Shown: in pieces, positions 41,286 through 50,756 of the stretch
Position numbering within the stretch: the first letter of the stretch is position 1
Layout: each line of letters begins with the position of its first letter
Assembly: GCF_014650575.1 (NCBI RefSeq)
Contig: NZ_BMVF01000001.1
Location: 496,001-560,000, forward strand
Reading direction: 5' to 3'
DNA: 64,000 nucleotides
DNA from: Streptomyces naganishii JCM 4654
GTDB lineage: Bacteria > Actinomycetota > Actinomycetes > Streptomycetales > Streptomycetaceae
The notes under the pieces: model-generated
The model's input: the letters and a program-made list of their open reading frames with translations, nothing else
Database searches by the model: none
What the model was told of the DNA's origin: nothing
Made by a program: the position numbers and the translations under genes

Positions 41286-42008
41286 ATGCGCGTCGAGATC
41301 TGGTCGGACATCGCATGCCCCTGGTGCTACGTCGGGAAGGCGCGCTTCGAGAAGGCCCTGGCCGGGTTCGAGCACCGGGACCGGGTCGAGGTGGTGCACC
41401 GGTCCTTCGAGCTGGACCCGCACCGGGCCAAGGGCGACGCGCAGCCCGTGATCACCATGCTCACCGCCAAGTACGGCATGAGCGAGGCGCAGGCGCAGGC
41501 CGGTGAGGACAACCTGGGCCGGCAGGCCGCCGCCGAGGGCCTCGCCTACCGCACCCGGGGCCGCGACCACGGCAACACCTTCGACATGCACCGCCTGCTG
41601 CACCTCGCCAAGGAGCACGGCAGGCAGAGCGAGCTGCTGGACGCGTTCTACGCGGCGAACTTCGCCGAGGAGCGGTCCGTCTTCACCGAGGGCGACGAAC
41701 GCCTCGTCGAACTGGCCGTCGCCGCGGGCCTGGACGCCGACGCGGTACGCGCGGTGCTCGCCGACCCCGACGCCTACGCCGCCGAGGTCCGCGCCGACGA
41801 GCAGGAGGCCGCACAGCTCGGCGCCACCGGCGTGCCCTTCTTCGTCCTGGACCGCACCTACGGCGTCTCCGGGGCCCAGCCCGCCGAGGTCTTCTCCCGC
41901 GCCCTCGCCCAGGCCTGGGGTCAGCGCCCGTCCCTCACCCTGGTCCAGGACGCCGACGGCGACGCGGACGCCTGCGGACCGGACGGATGCGCGGTGCCCC
42001 GGACGTGA
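41286..42008 (+). CDS. DsbA-family oxidoreductase (FrnE-like)
   Basis: A 240-residue thioredoxin-fold protein. EIWSDIACPWCYVGK holds the CPWC redox site, DHGNTFDMHRLLHLA is the helical insert and GATGVPFFVLDR has the cis-Pro. This is the cytosolic FrnE/2-hydroxychromene-2-carboxylate-isomerase-like type with no signal peptide. The ATG at 41286 has GGAG 11 nt upstream; a GTG at 41274 in the same frame overlaps that GGAG. Cys residues near the end (ACGPDGC) form a second possible pair. Confidence 0.83.
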   Translation: MRVEIWSDIACPWCYVGKARFEKALAGFEHRDRVEVVHRSFELDPHRAKGDAQPVITMLTAKYGMSEAQAQAGEDNLGRQAAAEGLAYRTRGRDHGNTFDMHRLLHLAKEHGRQSELLDAFYAANFAEERSVFTEGDERLVELAVAAGLDADAVRAVLADPDAYAAEVRADEQEAAQLGATGVPFFVLDRTYGVSGAQPAEVFSRALAQAWGQRPSLTLVQDADGDADACGPDGCAVPRT

Positions 42009-42115
42009 CCAGCGGTGCGGCGCCGCAGGTCAGGGCCCATCCATAAGCAGGGCTTTGCGATACCGCGTGAGAATTCGCGATGGACTATGACTTCGCGGGG
42101 CCGCACAGTGGTCCT

Positions 42116-43165
42116 ATGGAGACCTTCGAGACCCTCGTCCGCACCGAGTTCGCCCCGAAGAACACCTACCTGAACACCGCGAGCACCGGACTGCTGCCGG
42201 CCCGTACCGTCCAGGCGCTGCGCACCGCCGTCGAGGCGGCCGCCGCCGGACGACCGACCGACATGTTCGCCGACGTGGAGGCGGCCCGCGCCGCCTTCGC
42301 CCGGCTCACCCATGTTTCCGCCCGCCGGGTGGCGGCCGGGGCCTCGGTCGCCGTCTACACCGGGCTCATCGCGGCGTCCCTGCCCGAGGGTGCCGAAGTC
42401 CTTGCCGCGGAGGGCGACTTCAGCTCCGTGGTGAACCCCTTCCACGTACGCCGGGACCTGAAGGTCCGCAGCGTGCCGCTGGAACAGATCGCCGACGCCG
42501 TACGCCCCGGCACCGCGCTGGTCGCCGTCAGCGCCGCACAGTCGGCGGACGGCCGGGTCGCCGACCTGTCCGCCGTCCGCGCCGCCGCCCGCGAGCACGG
42601 CGCGCGCACCTACGTCGACGCCTCCCAGGCCGCCGGCTGGCTCGACCTCGACGCGGGCGCCCACGACTACGTCTGCGCCGTCGCCTTCAAGTGGCTGTTC
42701 TGCCCGCGCGGCGTCGCCTTCCTCGTCGTGCCCGAAGACCTCGGCGGCCTGACGCCGCTGTTCGCCGGGTGGGTGGCGGGCGAGCACCCCTGGGACAGCT
42801 GCTACGGCCCGGTCGAGGAACTCGCCCACTCCGCACGGCGGTTCGACGAAAGCCCCGCCCTCTTCTCCTACGCCGGCGCCCGCCGCTCCCTGGAACTCCT
42901 CGAGGAACTCGGCGTGTCCGCCGTACGCGCCCATGACCTCGCGCTGGCCGACCGGTTCCGCGCCGGCCTGGCCTCACTCGGCCGCGAGCCGCTGCCCGCG
43001 CCCGGCTCGCCGATCGTCTCCGTACCCGGACTCGGCGGCCGTCAGGGCGAGTTGAGCCAGGCGGGCATCGAGGTGTCGAACCGGGCGGGCAATCTGCGCG
43101 CCGCCTTCCACCTCTACAACACCGAGGACGACGTGGACCGCCTGCTGGACGCGCTCGCCGGATGA
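42116..43165 (+). CDS. PLP-dependent class V aminotransferase
   Basis: A 349-residue fold-type I enzyme. TYLNTASTGLLP at the N-terminus, YVDASQAAGWLDLD with the pyridine-binding Asp, and AFKWLFCPRG with the Schiff-base Lys fit the NifS/kynureninase-like class V group. The normal members have about 350-400 residues. The ATG at 42116 gives the family N-terminus; no strong ribosome site is seen. The role is unknown; cysteine desulfurase is unlikely because the active-site Cys loop is not evident. Confidence 0.75.
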   Translation: METFETLVRTEFAPKNTYLNTASTGLLPARTVQALRTAVEAAAAGRPTDMFADVEAARAAFARLTHVSARRVAAGASVAVYTGLIAASLPEGAEVLAAEGDFSSVVNPFHVRRDLKVRSVPLEQIADAVRPGTALVAVSAAQSADGRVADLSAVRAAAREHGARTYVDASQAAGWLDLDAGAHDYVCAVAFKWLFCPRGVAFLVVPEDLGGLTPLFAGWVAGEHPWDSCYGPVEELAHSARRFDESPALFSYAGARRSLELLEELGVSAVRAHDLALADRFRAGLASLGREPLPAPGSPIVSVPGLGGRQGELSQAGIEVSNRAGNLRAAFHLYNTEDDVDRLLDALAG

Positions 43166-43240
43166 GCGAACCGAGCGGGGGAGGGGCCTCCGGGCCTCCC
43201 GGCCCACACGAGGAGGCCCCCTGCCCGGTCGTCACCCGCC

Positions 43241-43272
43241 GCTCACCTCACCGGAGTGAAGTCCCGCGCCCC
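43241..43272. repeat. 32-bp direct repeat, copy 1 (duplicate of the ectD tail)
   Basis: Identical over 32 bp to 43319-43350, which holds the last nine codons and stop of ectD. On the minus strand this copy reads GARDFTPVR then a stop, as in ectD itself. The period is 78 bp. Confidence 0.85.
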
Positions 43273-43318
43273 GATGCTGTGTCCTCCGGGGGGCGACCCC
43301 CGGGACCCCCGGCAGAGG

Positions 43319-43350
43319 GCTCACCTCACCGGAGTGAAGTCCCGCGCCCC
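43319..43350. repeat. 32-bp direct repeat, copy 2 (inside the ectD 3' end)
   Basis: Covers the ectD stop codon and the codons for ARDFTPVR. See the partner copy at 43241-43272. Confidence 0.85.
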
Positions 43351-44211
43351 TATGAACTCCGGCCGCCGTACCGGCGCCGCGAAGGGCTCCACGGCCGTGT
43401 TCTCCACGCTGTTGAACACGATGAAGACGTTGCTGCGCGGATACGGCGTGATGTTGTCGCCGGAGCCGTGCATGCAGTTGCAGTCGAACCAGGTCGCCGA
43501 GCCGGCCCTCCCGGTGAACAGCCGGATGCCGTGCTCGTCCGCCAGCGAGGTCAGCGCCTCGTCGGACGGGGTGCCCGCGTCCTGCATCTGCAGCGACTTC
43601 TTGTAGTTGTCCTCGGGGGTCGCCCCCGCGCAGCCGAGGAACGTCCGGTGCGAACCCGGCACGATCATCAGGCCGCCGTTGGTGTCGAGGTTCTCGGTCA
43701 GCGCGATCGAGACGGACACCGTGCGCATGTGGGGCAGGCCGTCCTCGGCGTGCCAGGTCTCGAAGTCGGAGTGCCAGTAGAAACCGCTGGCCCCGAAGCC
43801 CGGCTTGACGTTGATCCGGGACTGGTGGACGTACACGTCCGAGCCGAGGATCTGCCGGGCCCGCCCGACGACCCGCTCGTCGCGCACCAGCCGCGCGAAC
43901 ACCTCGCTGAGCTTGTGCACCTCGAAGACCGAGCGGATCTCCTTGGACTTGGGCTCGACGATCGACCGCTCGTCGGCCCGGATCGCCGGGTCGGTCACCA
44001 GCCGGTCCAGCTCCTGCCGGCAGACGGCGACCTCGTCGTCGTCGATCAGCTGGTCGACGGCGAGGAAGCCGTCGCGCTCGAAGGCCTGGAGGTCCACGGC
44101 CCCGATCGGACCGGGCGTGTCGGGGGAGCCCCACACGACCGGGTCCTGGCGCGGAACGGTCACCTCGGTGGTGCCGCGGGTGGGGTAGAGATCGGTGACG
44201 GTGCCGGTCAT
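43321..44211 (-). CDS. ectD: Ectoine hydroxylase
   Basis: A 296-residue Fe(II)/2-oxoglutarate dioxygenase. The facial triad is His147 and Asp149 in WHSDFETWH, and His248 in CMHGSGDN; Arg in NITPYPRSN binds 2-oxoglutarate. FYWHSDFETWHAEDG is the EctD signature. It hydroxylates ectoine to 5-hydroxyectoine, an osmo- and heat protectant. GAGGAGGTG lies 8 nt before the ATG. It is the last gene of ectABCD and begins 5 bp after ectC. The last nine codons and the stop are duplicated 78 bp downstream. Confidence 0.95.
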   Translation of the reverse strand: MTGTVTDLYPTRGTTEVTVPRQDPVVWGSPDTPGPIGAVDLQAFERDGFLAVDQLIDDDEVAVCRQELDRLVTDPAIRADERSIVEPKSKEIRSVFEVHKLSEVFARLVRDERVVGRARQILGSDVYVHQSRINVKPGFGASGFYWHSDFETWHAEDGLPHMRTVSVSIALTENLDTNGGLMIVPGSHRTFLGCAGATPEDNYKKSLQMQDAGTPSDEALTSLADEHGIRLFTGRAGSATWFDCNCMHGSGDNITPYPRSNVFIVFNSVENTAVEPFAAPVRRPEFIGARDFTPVR

Positions 44212-44216
44212 GCGGA

Positions 44217-44621
44217 TCACACCTCCTCGGGCTCGGTCAGCAGGGGGTAGACGCCGTTCTCGTCGTGGTCCTCCCGTCCGGTGACGGGCGGGTTGAACAC
44301 GCAGATGCAGTGGAAGTCCTCCTTGACCTTGAGCGTGTGCCGCTCGTGGCCGTCGAGGAGGTACATGGTGCCGGGCGTGATCGTGTACGTCTTCCCGGTC
44401 TCCCGGTCGGTCAGTTCGGCCTCGCCCCGGGTGCAGACGACGGCCTCGATGTGGTTCGCGTACCACATCTGCGTCTCGGTCCCGGCGTACAGGATGGTCT
44501 CGTGCACGGAGAAGCCGACCCGCTCCTTGGCGAGGACGATGCGCTTGCTCTCCCACGTGCCGGACTTCGACTTGATGTGCCGGTCGGTGCCTTCGATGTC
44601 CTTGAACGATCGGACGATCAC
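44217..44621 (-). CDS. ectC: Ectoine synthase
   Basis: A 134-residue cupin that cyclises N-gamma-acetyl-diaminobutyrate to ectoine. [36 protein letters not shown] and [20 protein letters not shown] are the family's conserved strings, with His and Glu iron ligands. The length equals the family norm. A 37-bp gap separates it from ectB, and AGGAGG lies upstream of its ATG. Confidence 0.96.
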   Translation of the reverse strand: MIVRSFKDIEGTDRHIKSKSGTWESKRIVLAKERVGFSVHETILYAGTETQMWYANHIEAVVCTRGEAELTDRETGKTYTITPGTMYLLDGHERHTLKVKEDFHCICVFNPPVTGREDHDENGVYPLLTEPEEV

Positions 44622-44658
44622 GGTGCTGTACTTCCTCCTAGCTGGGTGGAACTCGTGG

Positions 44659-45930
44659 TCAGGCGGTCTCGCGGACGGCGCGCGCCAGGGTGCTCAGGCC
44701 CTCGTCCAGCTCCTCGTGGGTGATGGTCAGGGCCGGCAGCAGCTTGACGACCTCGCTCTCCGGGCCGGACGTCTCGATCAGCAGCCCGAGTTCGAAGGCG
44801 CGCCGGGCGACCTTCTCGGCGCGGCCCTTGTCGTGGAACTCCATGCCCCACACAAGGCCCCGGCCCCGGTACTCCTTGACGTCGGCGAGGTTCTCCTCGG
44901 TGATCGAGATCAGCCACTGCTCGACGAGTTCGCCGCGGGCGCGGGTCTGCTTCTCCATCGCCGACCCGTCGGTCCAGTACGCCTCCAGGGCGGCGGTGGC
45001 GGTGACGAAGGCGGGGTTGTTGCCGCGGAAGGTGCCGTTGTGCTCGCCCGGCTCCCACACGTCGAGCTCCGGCTTGAACAGGCACAGCGACATCGGCAGG
45101 CCGTAACCGCTGATGGACTTCGACACGGTGACGATGTCCGGGGTGATGCCCGCCTCCTCGAACGAGAAGAAGGCGCCGGTGCGGCCGCAGCCCATCTGGA
45201 TGTCGTCGACGATCAGCAGCATGTCCTGGCGTTCGCACAGGTCCGCCAGGGCGCGCAGCCACTCGGCGCGGGCCACGTTGATGCCGCCCTCGCCCTGCAC
45301 CGTCTCGACGATCACCGCGGCCGGCTTGTTGAGCCCGGAGCCCTGGTCCTCCAGCAGCCGCTCGAACCACAGGAAGTCCGGGACCCGGCCGTCGAAGTAG
45401 TTGTCGAACGGCATGGGCGTGCCGTGCACCAGCGGGATACCGGCGCCGGCCCGCTTGAAGGCGTTGCCGGTGACGGCGAGGGAGCCGAGCGACATGCCGT
45501 GGAAGGCGTTGGTGAACGACACGATCGCCTCGCGGCCCTTCACCTTCCGGGCCAGCTTCAGCGCCGACTCGACGGCGTTGGTCCCGGTCGGGCCCGGGAA
45601 CATCACCTTGTACGGCAGGTCGCGGGGGCGCAGCACCAGGTCCTGGAAGGTCTGCAGGAACGTGCGCTTGGCGGTGGTCGACATGTCGAGCCCGTGGGTG
45701 ACGCCGTCGCGCTCCAGGTAGTCGATCAGGGCCCGTTTCAGTACGGGGTTGTTGTGGCCGTAGTTGAGGGAGCCGGCGCCCGCGAAGAAGTCGAGGTACT
45801 CGTGGCCGTCCTCGTCGTACATGCGGCTGCCGCGCGCGCGGTCGAAGACGGTGGGCCAGCCGCGGCAGTAGCTGCGCACCTCGGACTCCAGGGTCTCGAA
45901 GACGCTCAGGTCGGGCTGGGTGATGGTCAC
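44659..45930 (-). CDS. ectB: Diaminobutyrate-2-oxoglutarate transaminase
   Basis: A 423-residue class III aminotransferase converting aspartate semialdehyde to L-2,4-diaminobutyrate with glutamate. [43 protein letters not shown] with Asp242, and [11 protein letters not shown] with Schiff-base Lys271 are diagnostic. The GTG at 45928-45930 follows GAGGAGCG. It shares the aspartate semialdehyde pool with dapA. Confidence 0.95.
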   Translation of the reverse strand: MTITQPDLSVFETLESEVRSYCRGWPTVFDRARGSRMYDEDGHEYLDFFAGAGSLNYGHNNPVLKRALIDYLERDGVTHGLDMSTTAKRTFLQTFQDLVLRPRDLPYKVMFPGPTGTNAVESALKLARKVKGREAIVSFTNAFHGMSLGSLAVTGNAFKRAGAGIPLVHGTPMPFDNYFDGRVPDFLWFERLLEDQGSGLNKPAAVIVETVQGEGGINVARAEWLRALADLCERQDMLLIVDDIQMGCGRTGAFFSFEEAGITPDIVTVSKSISGYGLPMSLCLFKPELDVWEPGEHNGTFRGNNPAFVTATAALEAYWTDGSAMEKQTRARGELVEQWLISITEENLADVKEYRGRGLVWGMEFHDKGRAEKVARRAFELGLLIETSGPESEVVKLLPALTITHEELDEGLSTLARAVRETA

Positions 45931-46004
45931 GGCGAATCGCTCCTCGGGTGGGGAGGGAGGGGAAGTGGGCTGAAGCTTGGGGTTCGGCCGGGGCGGGCCG
46001 GCCT

Positions 46005-46544
46005 TCAGAGGGCGACCGGGCCGATGCGGTGGAGGACCTCGGCGTCGTGCGGCCCGTCCGGGAACTGCTCGCCGGCGAACAGCACCTCGCGCTCGACGCC
46101 GGCGCCGTGGCGGGCGGCGAAGGAGGCGAAGAGGCGCTCGGAGGCGGTGTTGCCCGGGGTGATCGTGGTCTCCAGGGAGGTCAGCCCGTGCTCGGCGGCG
46201 ACCCGCTCGGCGAGGGCGTCCAGCATCCTGGCGGCCAGGCCCCGGCCGCGGTGGGCGGCGTCGACGGCGACCTGCCACACGAGGAGGGTGCGCGGGCGGT
46301 CGGGCCGCACGTAGCCGGTGACGAAGCCGACCGGCTCTCCGCCGGCGCCGCGCGCCACGACGGAGGTCGCGGCGAAGTCGCGGCACCACAGCAGATAGCT
46401 GTACGAGGAGTTCACGTCCAGCGTCCCGGAGTCCTTCGCGAGCCGCCACAGCGCGGCGCCGTCGGCGACCGCGGGGCGCTCGATACGGGGGGCCTCCGGC
46501 AATTCGGTGTGAGGGGTTTGCAGGTCTGCTTGTGCGGCAGTCAT
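46005..46544 (-). CDS. ectA: L-2,4-diaminobutyrate acetyltransferase
   Basis: A 179-residue GNAT enzyme acetylating the gamma-amino group of diaminobutyrate. DSGTLDVNSSYSYLLWCRDF and VVARGAGGEPVGFVTGYV are the EctA signature, and VAVDAAHRGRGLAARMLD binds acetyl-CoA. It is the first gene of ectABCD. The ATG at 46544 is preceded by only a weak purine stretch (GTAAG). Two TTCAATTC copies lie just upstream. Confidence 0.93.
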   Translation of the reverse strand: MTAAQADLQTPHTELPEAPRIERPAVADGAALWRLAKDSGTLDVNSSYSYLLWCRDFAATSVVARGAGGEPVGFVTGYVRPDRPRTLLVWQVAVDAAHRGRGLAARMLDALAERVAAEHGLTSLETTITPGNTASERLFASFAARHGAGVEREVLFAGEQFPDGPHDAEVLHRIGPVAL

Positions 46545-46912
46545 GCGAATTGAACTTACCGAGCTGAATTGAAAAATGCATCGCGCTCGGGCCTTACGAG
46601 AACGCGGTGTCTGTGTTATCGCGCGGGCGCGCGGTCGCGCGAGCACCGCTGTGATGTGGGGGTTTGCCCGTTAATTACTGGGCAAAAAGGATGGCTTTGT
46701 GGAGTGCGTCACAACGACATAACCCTCACGGAACCTTCCCGAATCACCCCGCCAGGCGTTTGCGAAATCTCCGTGTTTAGTCATTCGGAAACGGGGCAGA
46801 AGAATACGGGCAGCTACCCGAACTGAATTCTGGAATTACCCGTTGTTCAAGCCCCGGTAACCCGTCGATCCGTTTCCGAAGAATGCCGCCGTGCCCATGG
46901 GGGCGGGCGTAC
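46545..46912. other. Intergenic ect leader and promoter region
   Basis: 368 bp without a gene and less GC-rich than its surroundings. On the minus strand TTCAATTC occurs twice, 20 bp apart, at about 46547-46575, just upstream of ectA. Stretches such as TTAATTACTGGGC and ATTCTGGAATTACCCG lie further up. Salt- or heat-responsive control of ectABCD should reside here, but I could not fix the -10 and -35 hexamers. Confidence 0.5.
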
Positions 46913-48013
46913 TCAGGGCCAGACGGTCGCGCCGGCCTCGAGGGCGGACCGGAGGTCCGTCCCGGTACCCAGGGCGGTCAGGGCACTGGACAGGGCCGTC
47001 AGGCAGGCGTCGACCGTTTCGCGGGTGGCGGCGGGGCCGTAGTGGTTGACGCGGACCATCTCCTTGGCGAGGGCGCCGCCGCCCGCCGCCAGGGGGAGGG
47101 ACGGGTCGGTCTCCAGGGCGCGGGCCACCAGCTCCGAGGCCGTGATGTGCGGCGGGGTGCGCAGGGTGGTGGCGACGGGGGCCGCCTCGCGGTCGTCGTG
47201 CACGTACGGCTCCAGCCCGCCGCCCAGCGCCCGTACGCCCGCCCGGGTCGCCGCCGCCGCGGACCGGTGGCGGGCCATGACGGCCTCGGCGCCCACCGAC
47301 TCGATGCGCTCCAGGCACGCCTCGAGCGCCAGCATCTCCAGCTGGGCCGGAGCGTGCGGCAGCGCGCGCCGGCCGGCGTCCGTCCAGCGCTCCTTCCAGT
47401 CCAGCAGGGACAGGTAGGAGCGGCGCGGGGCGCGCGGATTGGCCGCCATCCGGGCCCAGGCCCGCTCGCTCACCGACACCGCCGACACCCCGGCGGGACC
47501 CCCCATCGCCTTCTGCGCCCCGATCACGCACAGGTCCACGCCCCACGCGTCCGGTAGCACCGGCTCTGCGCCGACCGAGGCGACGGCGTCCAGGTAGAAC
47601 AGGGCGCCCCGCTCCCGCGCCACCTCGCCGATCTCCCCGACCGGGTTGGTGTTGCCGGTCGCCGCCTCCGCGTGCACCAGCGACACGAAGTCGATCTCCG
47701 GGTGTGCGGCGAACGCCTCCCGCACCTGCTCCGCCGTCACCGCCGTGTGGTAGGGCACCGCCAGGTCGACCACCGTCGCACCGCAGTCCCGCAGCCAGTC
47801 CCCGAAGGTCTGGCCGTACGGTCCCGTGATCACGTTCAGCGCCGTCGTGCCCGGGCCCGCCGTGCCGCGGATCGCGCTCTCCAGTGGCAGCAGCGCCTCA
47901 CCCTGCATGATCACGACGTCCTGCTCGGTGCCCAGCAGCCGCGCCACCCGGTCCTCGATCGAGGCGAAGCGGGCGGCGCTCAGCGGGGCGAGGTCCAGGA
48001 AGGGGTGGGTCAC
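46913..48013 (-). CDS. Class V aminotransferase (alanine-glyoxylate/serine-pyruvate type)
   Basis: A 366-residue PLP enzyme. NVITGPYGQTFGDWL, VSLVHAEAATGNTNPVGEIG, YLDAVASVGAEP with the pyridine-binding Asp, and CVIGAQKAMGGPAGVS with Schiff-base Lys are typical of the alanine-glyoxylate aminotransferase family. The GTG at 48011-48013 has GGAGAG upstream. It is divergent from the amino-acid ABC transporter operon across a 207-bp region with a strong dyad, which suggests common control and use of imported amino acids. Confidence 0.83.
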   Translation of the reverse strand: MTHPFLDLAPLSAARFASIEDRVARLLGTEQDVVIMQGEALLPLESAIRGTAGPGTTALNVITGPYGQTFGDWLRDCGATVVDLAVPYHTAVTAEQVREAFAAHPEIDFVSLVHAEAATGNTNPVGEIGEVARERGALFYLDAVASVGAEPVLPDAWGVDLCVIGAQKAMGGPAGVSAVSVSERAWARMAANPRAPRRSYLSLLDWKERWTDAGRRALPHAPAQLEMLALEACLERIESVGAEAVMARHRSAAAATRAGVRALGGGLEPYVHDDREAAPVATTLRTPPHITASELVARALETDPSLPLAAGGGALAKEMVRVNHYGPAATRETVDACLTALSSALTALGTGTDLRSALEAGATVWP

Positions 48014-48125
48014 GGCGGTGCTCTCTCCTGCGGTCGTGGGTAGACCCTCCGAGAGTAGTCGGCGGCGGACCCACCCCCTCCACGGGCAACTTCTTAGGCC
48101 GGCCGCTCGTCCGACCATCGGAATG

Positions 48126-48155
48126 GTTTGAGACACTCAAACATATCCTTATAAT
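48126..48155 (+). promoter_or_regulatory. Promoter with overlapping perfect dyad, amino-acid ABC operon
   Basis: GTTTGAG-ACA-CTCAAAC (48126-48142) is a perfect 7-bp dyad. It contains the -35 TTGAGA (48128-48133), and a consensus -10 TATAAT (48150-48155) follows after 16 bp. A repressor bound to the dyad would block RNA polymerase. The divergent aminotransferase may share it. Confidence 0.65.
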
Positions 48156-48220
48156 CGGAAGCCGCGCACGACCGTGCGTCCCCATAGCACCACCCCCGTC
48201 CCCCACAGAGAGGTCGCCCC

Positions 48221-49081
48221 GTGATCACGCTCTCCGGCCGCCGGGCCCGCATTCTGGCCGCCACCACCGCCGCGGCCGCCCTGGTCGTCGTGGCCGGCTG
48301 CACGTCGAGCGGCAACGGCGGCACCAAGACGGCCGCCGGCGGGGTCGAACTAGCCAAGGCCGGCCAGCTCACCACCTGCACCCACCTGCCGTACCCGCCC
48401 TTCCAGTCGGAGATCGACGGCAAGGTCCAGGGCTTCGACGTCTCGATGATCGACCTGGTCGCCAAGAACCTCGGCGTGAAGCAGCAGATCCTCGACACGC
48501 CGTTCGAGAACTTCAAGACCGGCGCCTTCCTCAACTCCGGCGAGTGCGACCTGGCCGCGGCCGGCATGACGATCACCCCCGAGCGCAAGAAGCACGTCGA
48601 CTTCTCCGACCCGTACTTCAACGCCACCCAGGCCCTGCTCGTCGCCAAGAGCAGCGGCATCACCTCGCTCGCCGACGTCAAGGCCAAGGGCAAGAAGCTC
48701 GGCGCCCAGGCGCAGACCACCGGCGAGGACTACGCGAAGAGCAAGGGCTACGACCCGGTCTCCTTCCACTCCTCCGACGCCGTGCTCAACGGCCTGCGCA
48801 CCGGCCAGGTCCAGGCCGTCGTCATCGACTACCCGGTCGTCCAGGGCTGGCTGAAGGACAAGGCCAACGCCGCCGCCTTCCAGATCGCCGCCAACATCAA
48901 CACCGGTGAGCAGTACGGCTTCACGGTCAAGAAGGGCAACACCAAGCTGCTCGCCGCCATCAACAAGGCGATTGCGGACGCCAAGGCCGACGGCACGTAC
49001 AAGAAGCTGTACGAGCGGTGGATCGGCCCCTACGACGCCGCCGCGGCCTCGCCCGCCGCGGCCTCGCCCTCCGCCTCATGA
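48221..49081 (+). CDS. Amino-acid ABC transporter substrate-binding lipoprotein
   Basis: A 286-residue lipoprotein of binding-protein family 3. The lipobox is VVVAGC with lipidated Cys27. [33 protein letters not shown] and [24 protein letters not shown], here read as [15 protein letters not shown] then the rest, are the family hallmarks. The C-terminus is an Ala/Ser-rich tail. The gene uses GTG and overlaps the permease gene by 4 nt (ATGA). A polar amino acid is the likely ligand; a compatible solute is possible given the ect neighbour. Confidence 0.87.
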   Translation: MITLSGRRARILAATTAAAALVVVAGCTSSGNGGTKTAAGGVELAKAGQLTTCTHLPYPPFQSEIDGKVQGFDVSMIDLVAKNLGVKQQILDTPFENFKTGAFLNSGECDLAAAGMTITPERKKHVDFSDPYFNATQALLVAKSSGITSLADVKAKGKKLGAQAQTTGEDYAKSKGYDPVSFHSSDAVLNGLRTGQVQAVVIDYPVVQGWLKDKANAAAFQIAANINTGEQYGFTVKKGNTKLLAAINKAIADAKADGTYKKLYERWIGPYDAAAASPAAASPSAS

Positions 49082-49911
49082 CCGACACCGACGTACAGCT
49101 CCAGCCCCGGAAGAAGGGCCTGACGCGCCGTCAGAAGCGCAGGCTGTCGCGCGGCGCGCAGTACGCCGTCTTCGCCGCCGCCGTGATCGCCTTCGCGCTC
49201 TCGGCGGACTGGGGACGGCTGCAGAACCAGTTCGCCCAGGTGGACATCGCCCAGCGGATGTTCCCCGAAGTGATCACACTGGCGCTGAAGAACACCGTGC
49301 TCTACACCCTGTCGGGGTTCGTCTTCGGCCTGGTGCTCGGCATGGTCGTCGCGCTGATGCGGCTGTCCTCCGTCGGCCCCTACCGCTGGCTCGCCGGGGT
49401 CTACATCGAGATCTTCCGCGGCCTGCCCGCGCTGCTGATCTTCATCTTCGTCGGCGTGGCCGTGCCGCTGGCCTTCCCCGGCACCCAGATCGTCGGCGGC
49501 ACCTACGGCAAGGTCGCCCTCGCCCTCGGCCTGGTCTCCGCCGCGTACATGGCCGAGACCATCCGCGCGGGCATCCAGGCCGTGCCCAAGGGCCAGATGG
49601 AGGCCGCCCGTTCACTGGGCTTCTCGCCCGCGCGGGCCATGGTCTCCATCATCGTCCCGCAGGCGTTCCGGATCATCCTCCCGCCGCTCACCAACGAACT
49701 CGTCCTGCTCTTCAAGGACTCCTCGCTGGTGCTGTTCCTCGGCGTGACGCTCCAGGAGCGCGAACTGTCCAAGTACGGCAACGACCTGGCCAGCACCACC
49801 GCCAACTCCACGCCGATCCTCGTCGCCGGCCTGTGCTACCTGCTGGTCACGATCCCGCTCGGCTTCGTCGTGCGCCGCATGGAGTCCAGGTCGCAGGAGG
49901 CGATCCGATGA
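49078..49911 (+). CDS. Amino-acid ABC transporter permease (HisM/GlnP type)
   Basis: A 277-residue membrane protein. After a basic N-terminal tail and helix 1 it has [34 protein letters not shown] and [20 protein letters not shown], the last being the EAA-type coupling loop of polar amino-acid permeases. It is a single permease and should form a homodimer. It overlaps both neighbours by 4 nt. Confidence 0.89.
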   Translation: MTDTDVQLQPRKKGLTRRQKRRLSRGAQYAVFAAAVIAFALSADWGRLQNQFAQVDIAQRMFPEVITLALKNTVLYTLSGFVFGLVLGMVVALMRLSSVGPYRWLAGVYIEIFRGLPALLIFIFVGVAVPLAFPGTQIVGGTYGKVALALGLVSAAYMAETIRAGIQAVPKGQMEAARSLGFSPARAMVSIIVPQAFRIILPPLTNELVLLFKDSSLVLFLGVTLQERELSKYGNDLASTTANSTPILVAGLCYLLVTIPLGFVVRRMESRSQEAIR

Positions 49912-50702
49912 GCCGCCCCGAGATCGTGATCCGGGACCTGCACAAGTCCTTCGGCGACAACGAGGTGCTGCGCGGCATCGACCTGGAGATCGGCCAGGGC
50001 GAGGTGGTCTGCGTGATCGGCCCCTCCGGCTCCGGCAAGTCCACGCTCCTGCGCTGCGTGAACCTGCTCGAGGAACCCACCAAGGGCCAGGTCTTCGTCG
50101 GCGGCACCGAACTCACCGACCCGGACGTCGACATCGACGCCGTGCGCCGCCGTATCGGCATGGTCTTCCAGCAGTTCAACCTCTTCCCGCATCTGACCGT
50201 CACCGAGAACCTCACGCTGCCGCAGCGCCGGGTGCTGCGCCGGGACAAGGCGAGCGCGGCCCGTGTCGCCGCCGAGAACCTGGAGCGCGTCGGCCTCGCG
50301 GAGAAGGCGGACGCCCACCCCTCCTCCCTCTCCGGCGGACAGCAGCAGCGGGTGGCGATCGCCCGGGCGCTCGCCATGGGCCCGGAGGTGATGCTCTTCG
50401 ACGAGCCGACCTCCGCGCTCGACCCCGAACTGGTCGGCGACGTCCTCGCCGTGATGCGGATGCTGGCCCGCGAGGGCATGACGATGATGGTCGTCACCCA
50501 CGAGATGACCTTCGCCCGCGAGGTCGCCGACCGGGTCGTCTTCATGGACGGCGGAGTCGTCGTCGAGGACGGCGCCCCGGAGCAGGTCATCGGCGCCCCG
50601 CGCCACGAGCGCACCCGCCACTTCCTCTCCCGCCTCCTCGACCCGGCGATGGCCGAGGTGGAGGAGGGCGCCGGGGACCGCCCGTCCCAGGGCGAGGGGT
50701 AG
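49908..50702 (+). CDS. Amino-acid ABC transporter ATP-binding protein (GlnQ type)
   Basis: A 264-residue ATPase. Walker [10 protein letters not shown] at 38-46, Q-loop [10 protein letters not shown], signature LSGGQQQR, Walker [14 protein letters not shown] and the H-loop VVTHEM are all intact. The QFNLFPHLT string is typical of glutamine/glutamate importers. It completes the three-gene operon with the binding protein and permease. No fourth component is present. Confidence 0.92.
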   Translation: MSRPEIVIRDLHKSFGDNEVLRGIDLEIGQGEVVCVIGPSGSGKSTLLRCVNLLEEPTKGQVFVGGTELTDPDVDIDAVRRRIGMVFQQFNLFPHLTVTENLTLPQRRVLRRDKASAARVAAENLERVGLAEKADAHPSSLSGGQQQRVAIARALAMGPEVMLFDEPTSALDPELVGDVLAVMRMLAREGMTMMVVTHEMTFAREVADRVVFMDGGVVVEDGAPEQVIGAPRHERTRHFLSRLLDPAMAEVEEGAGDRPSQGEG

Positions 50703-50756
50703 CTCACCAGGGGCCTTGCTTTCCGGAGGGGAGGCCGGGCGCCTAGGGTGCGGTCC

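Noticed and set aside
42116-43165. A cysteine desulfurase (iscS/nifS) assignment
   Set aside because: The fold and Lys fit class V, but no active-site Cys loop and no Fe-S cluster assembly neighbours were found, so only a general class V label is supported.
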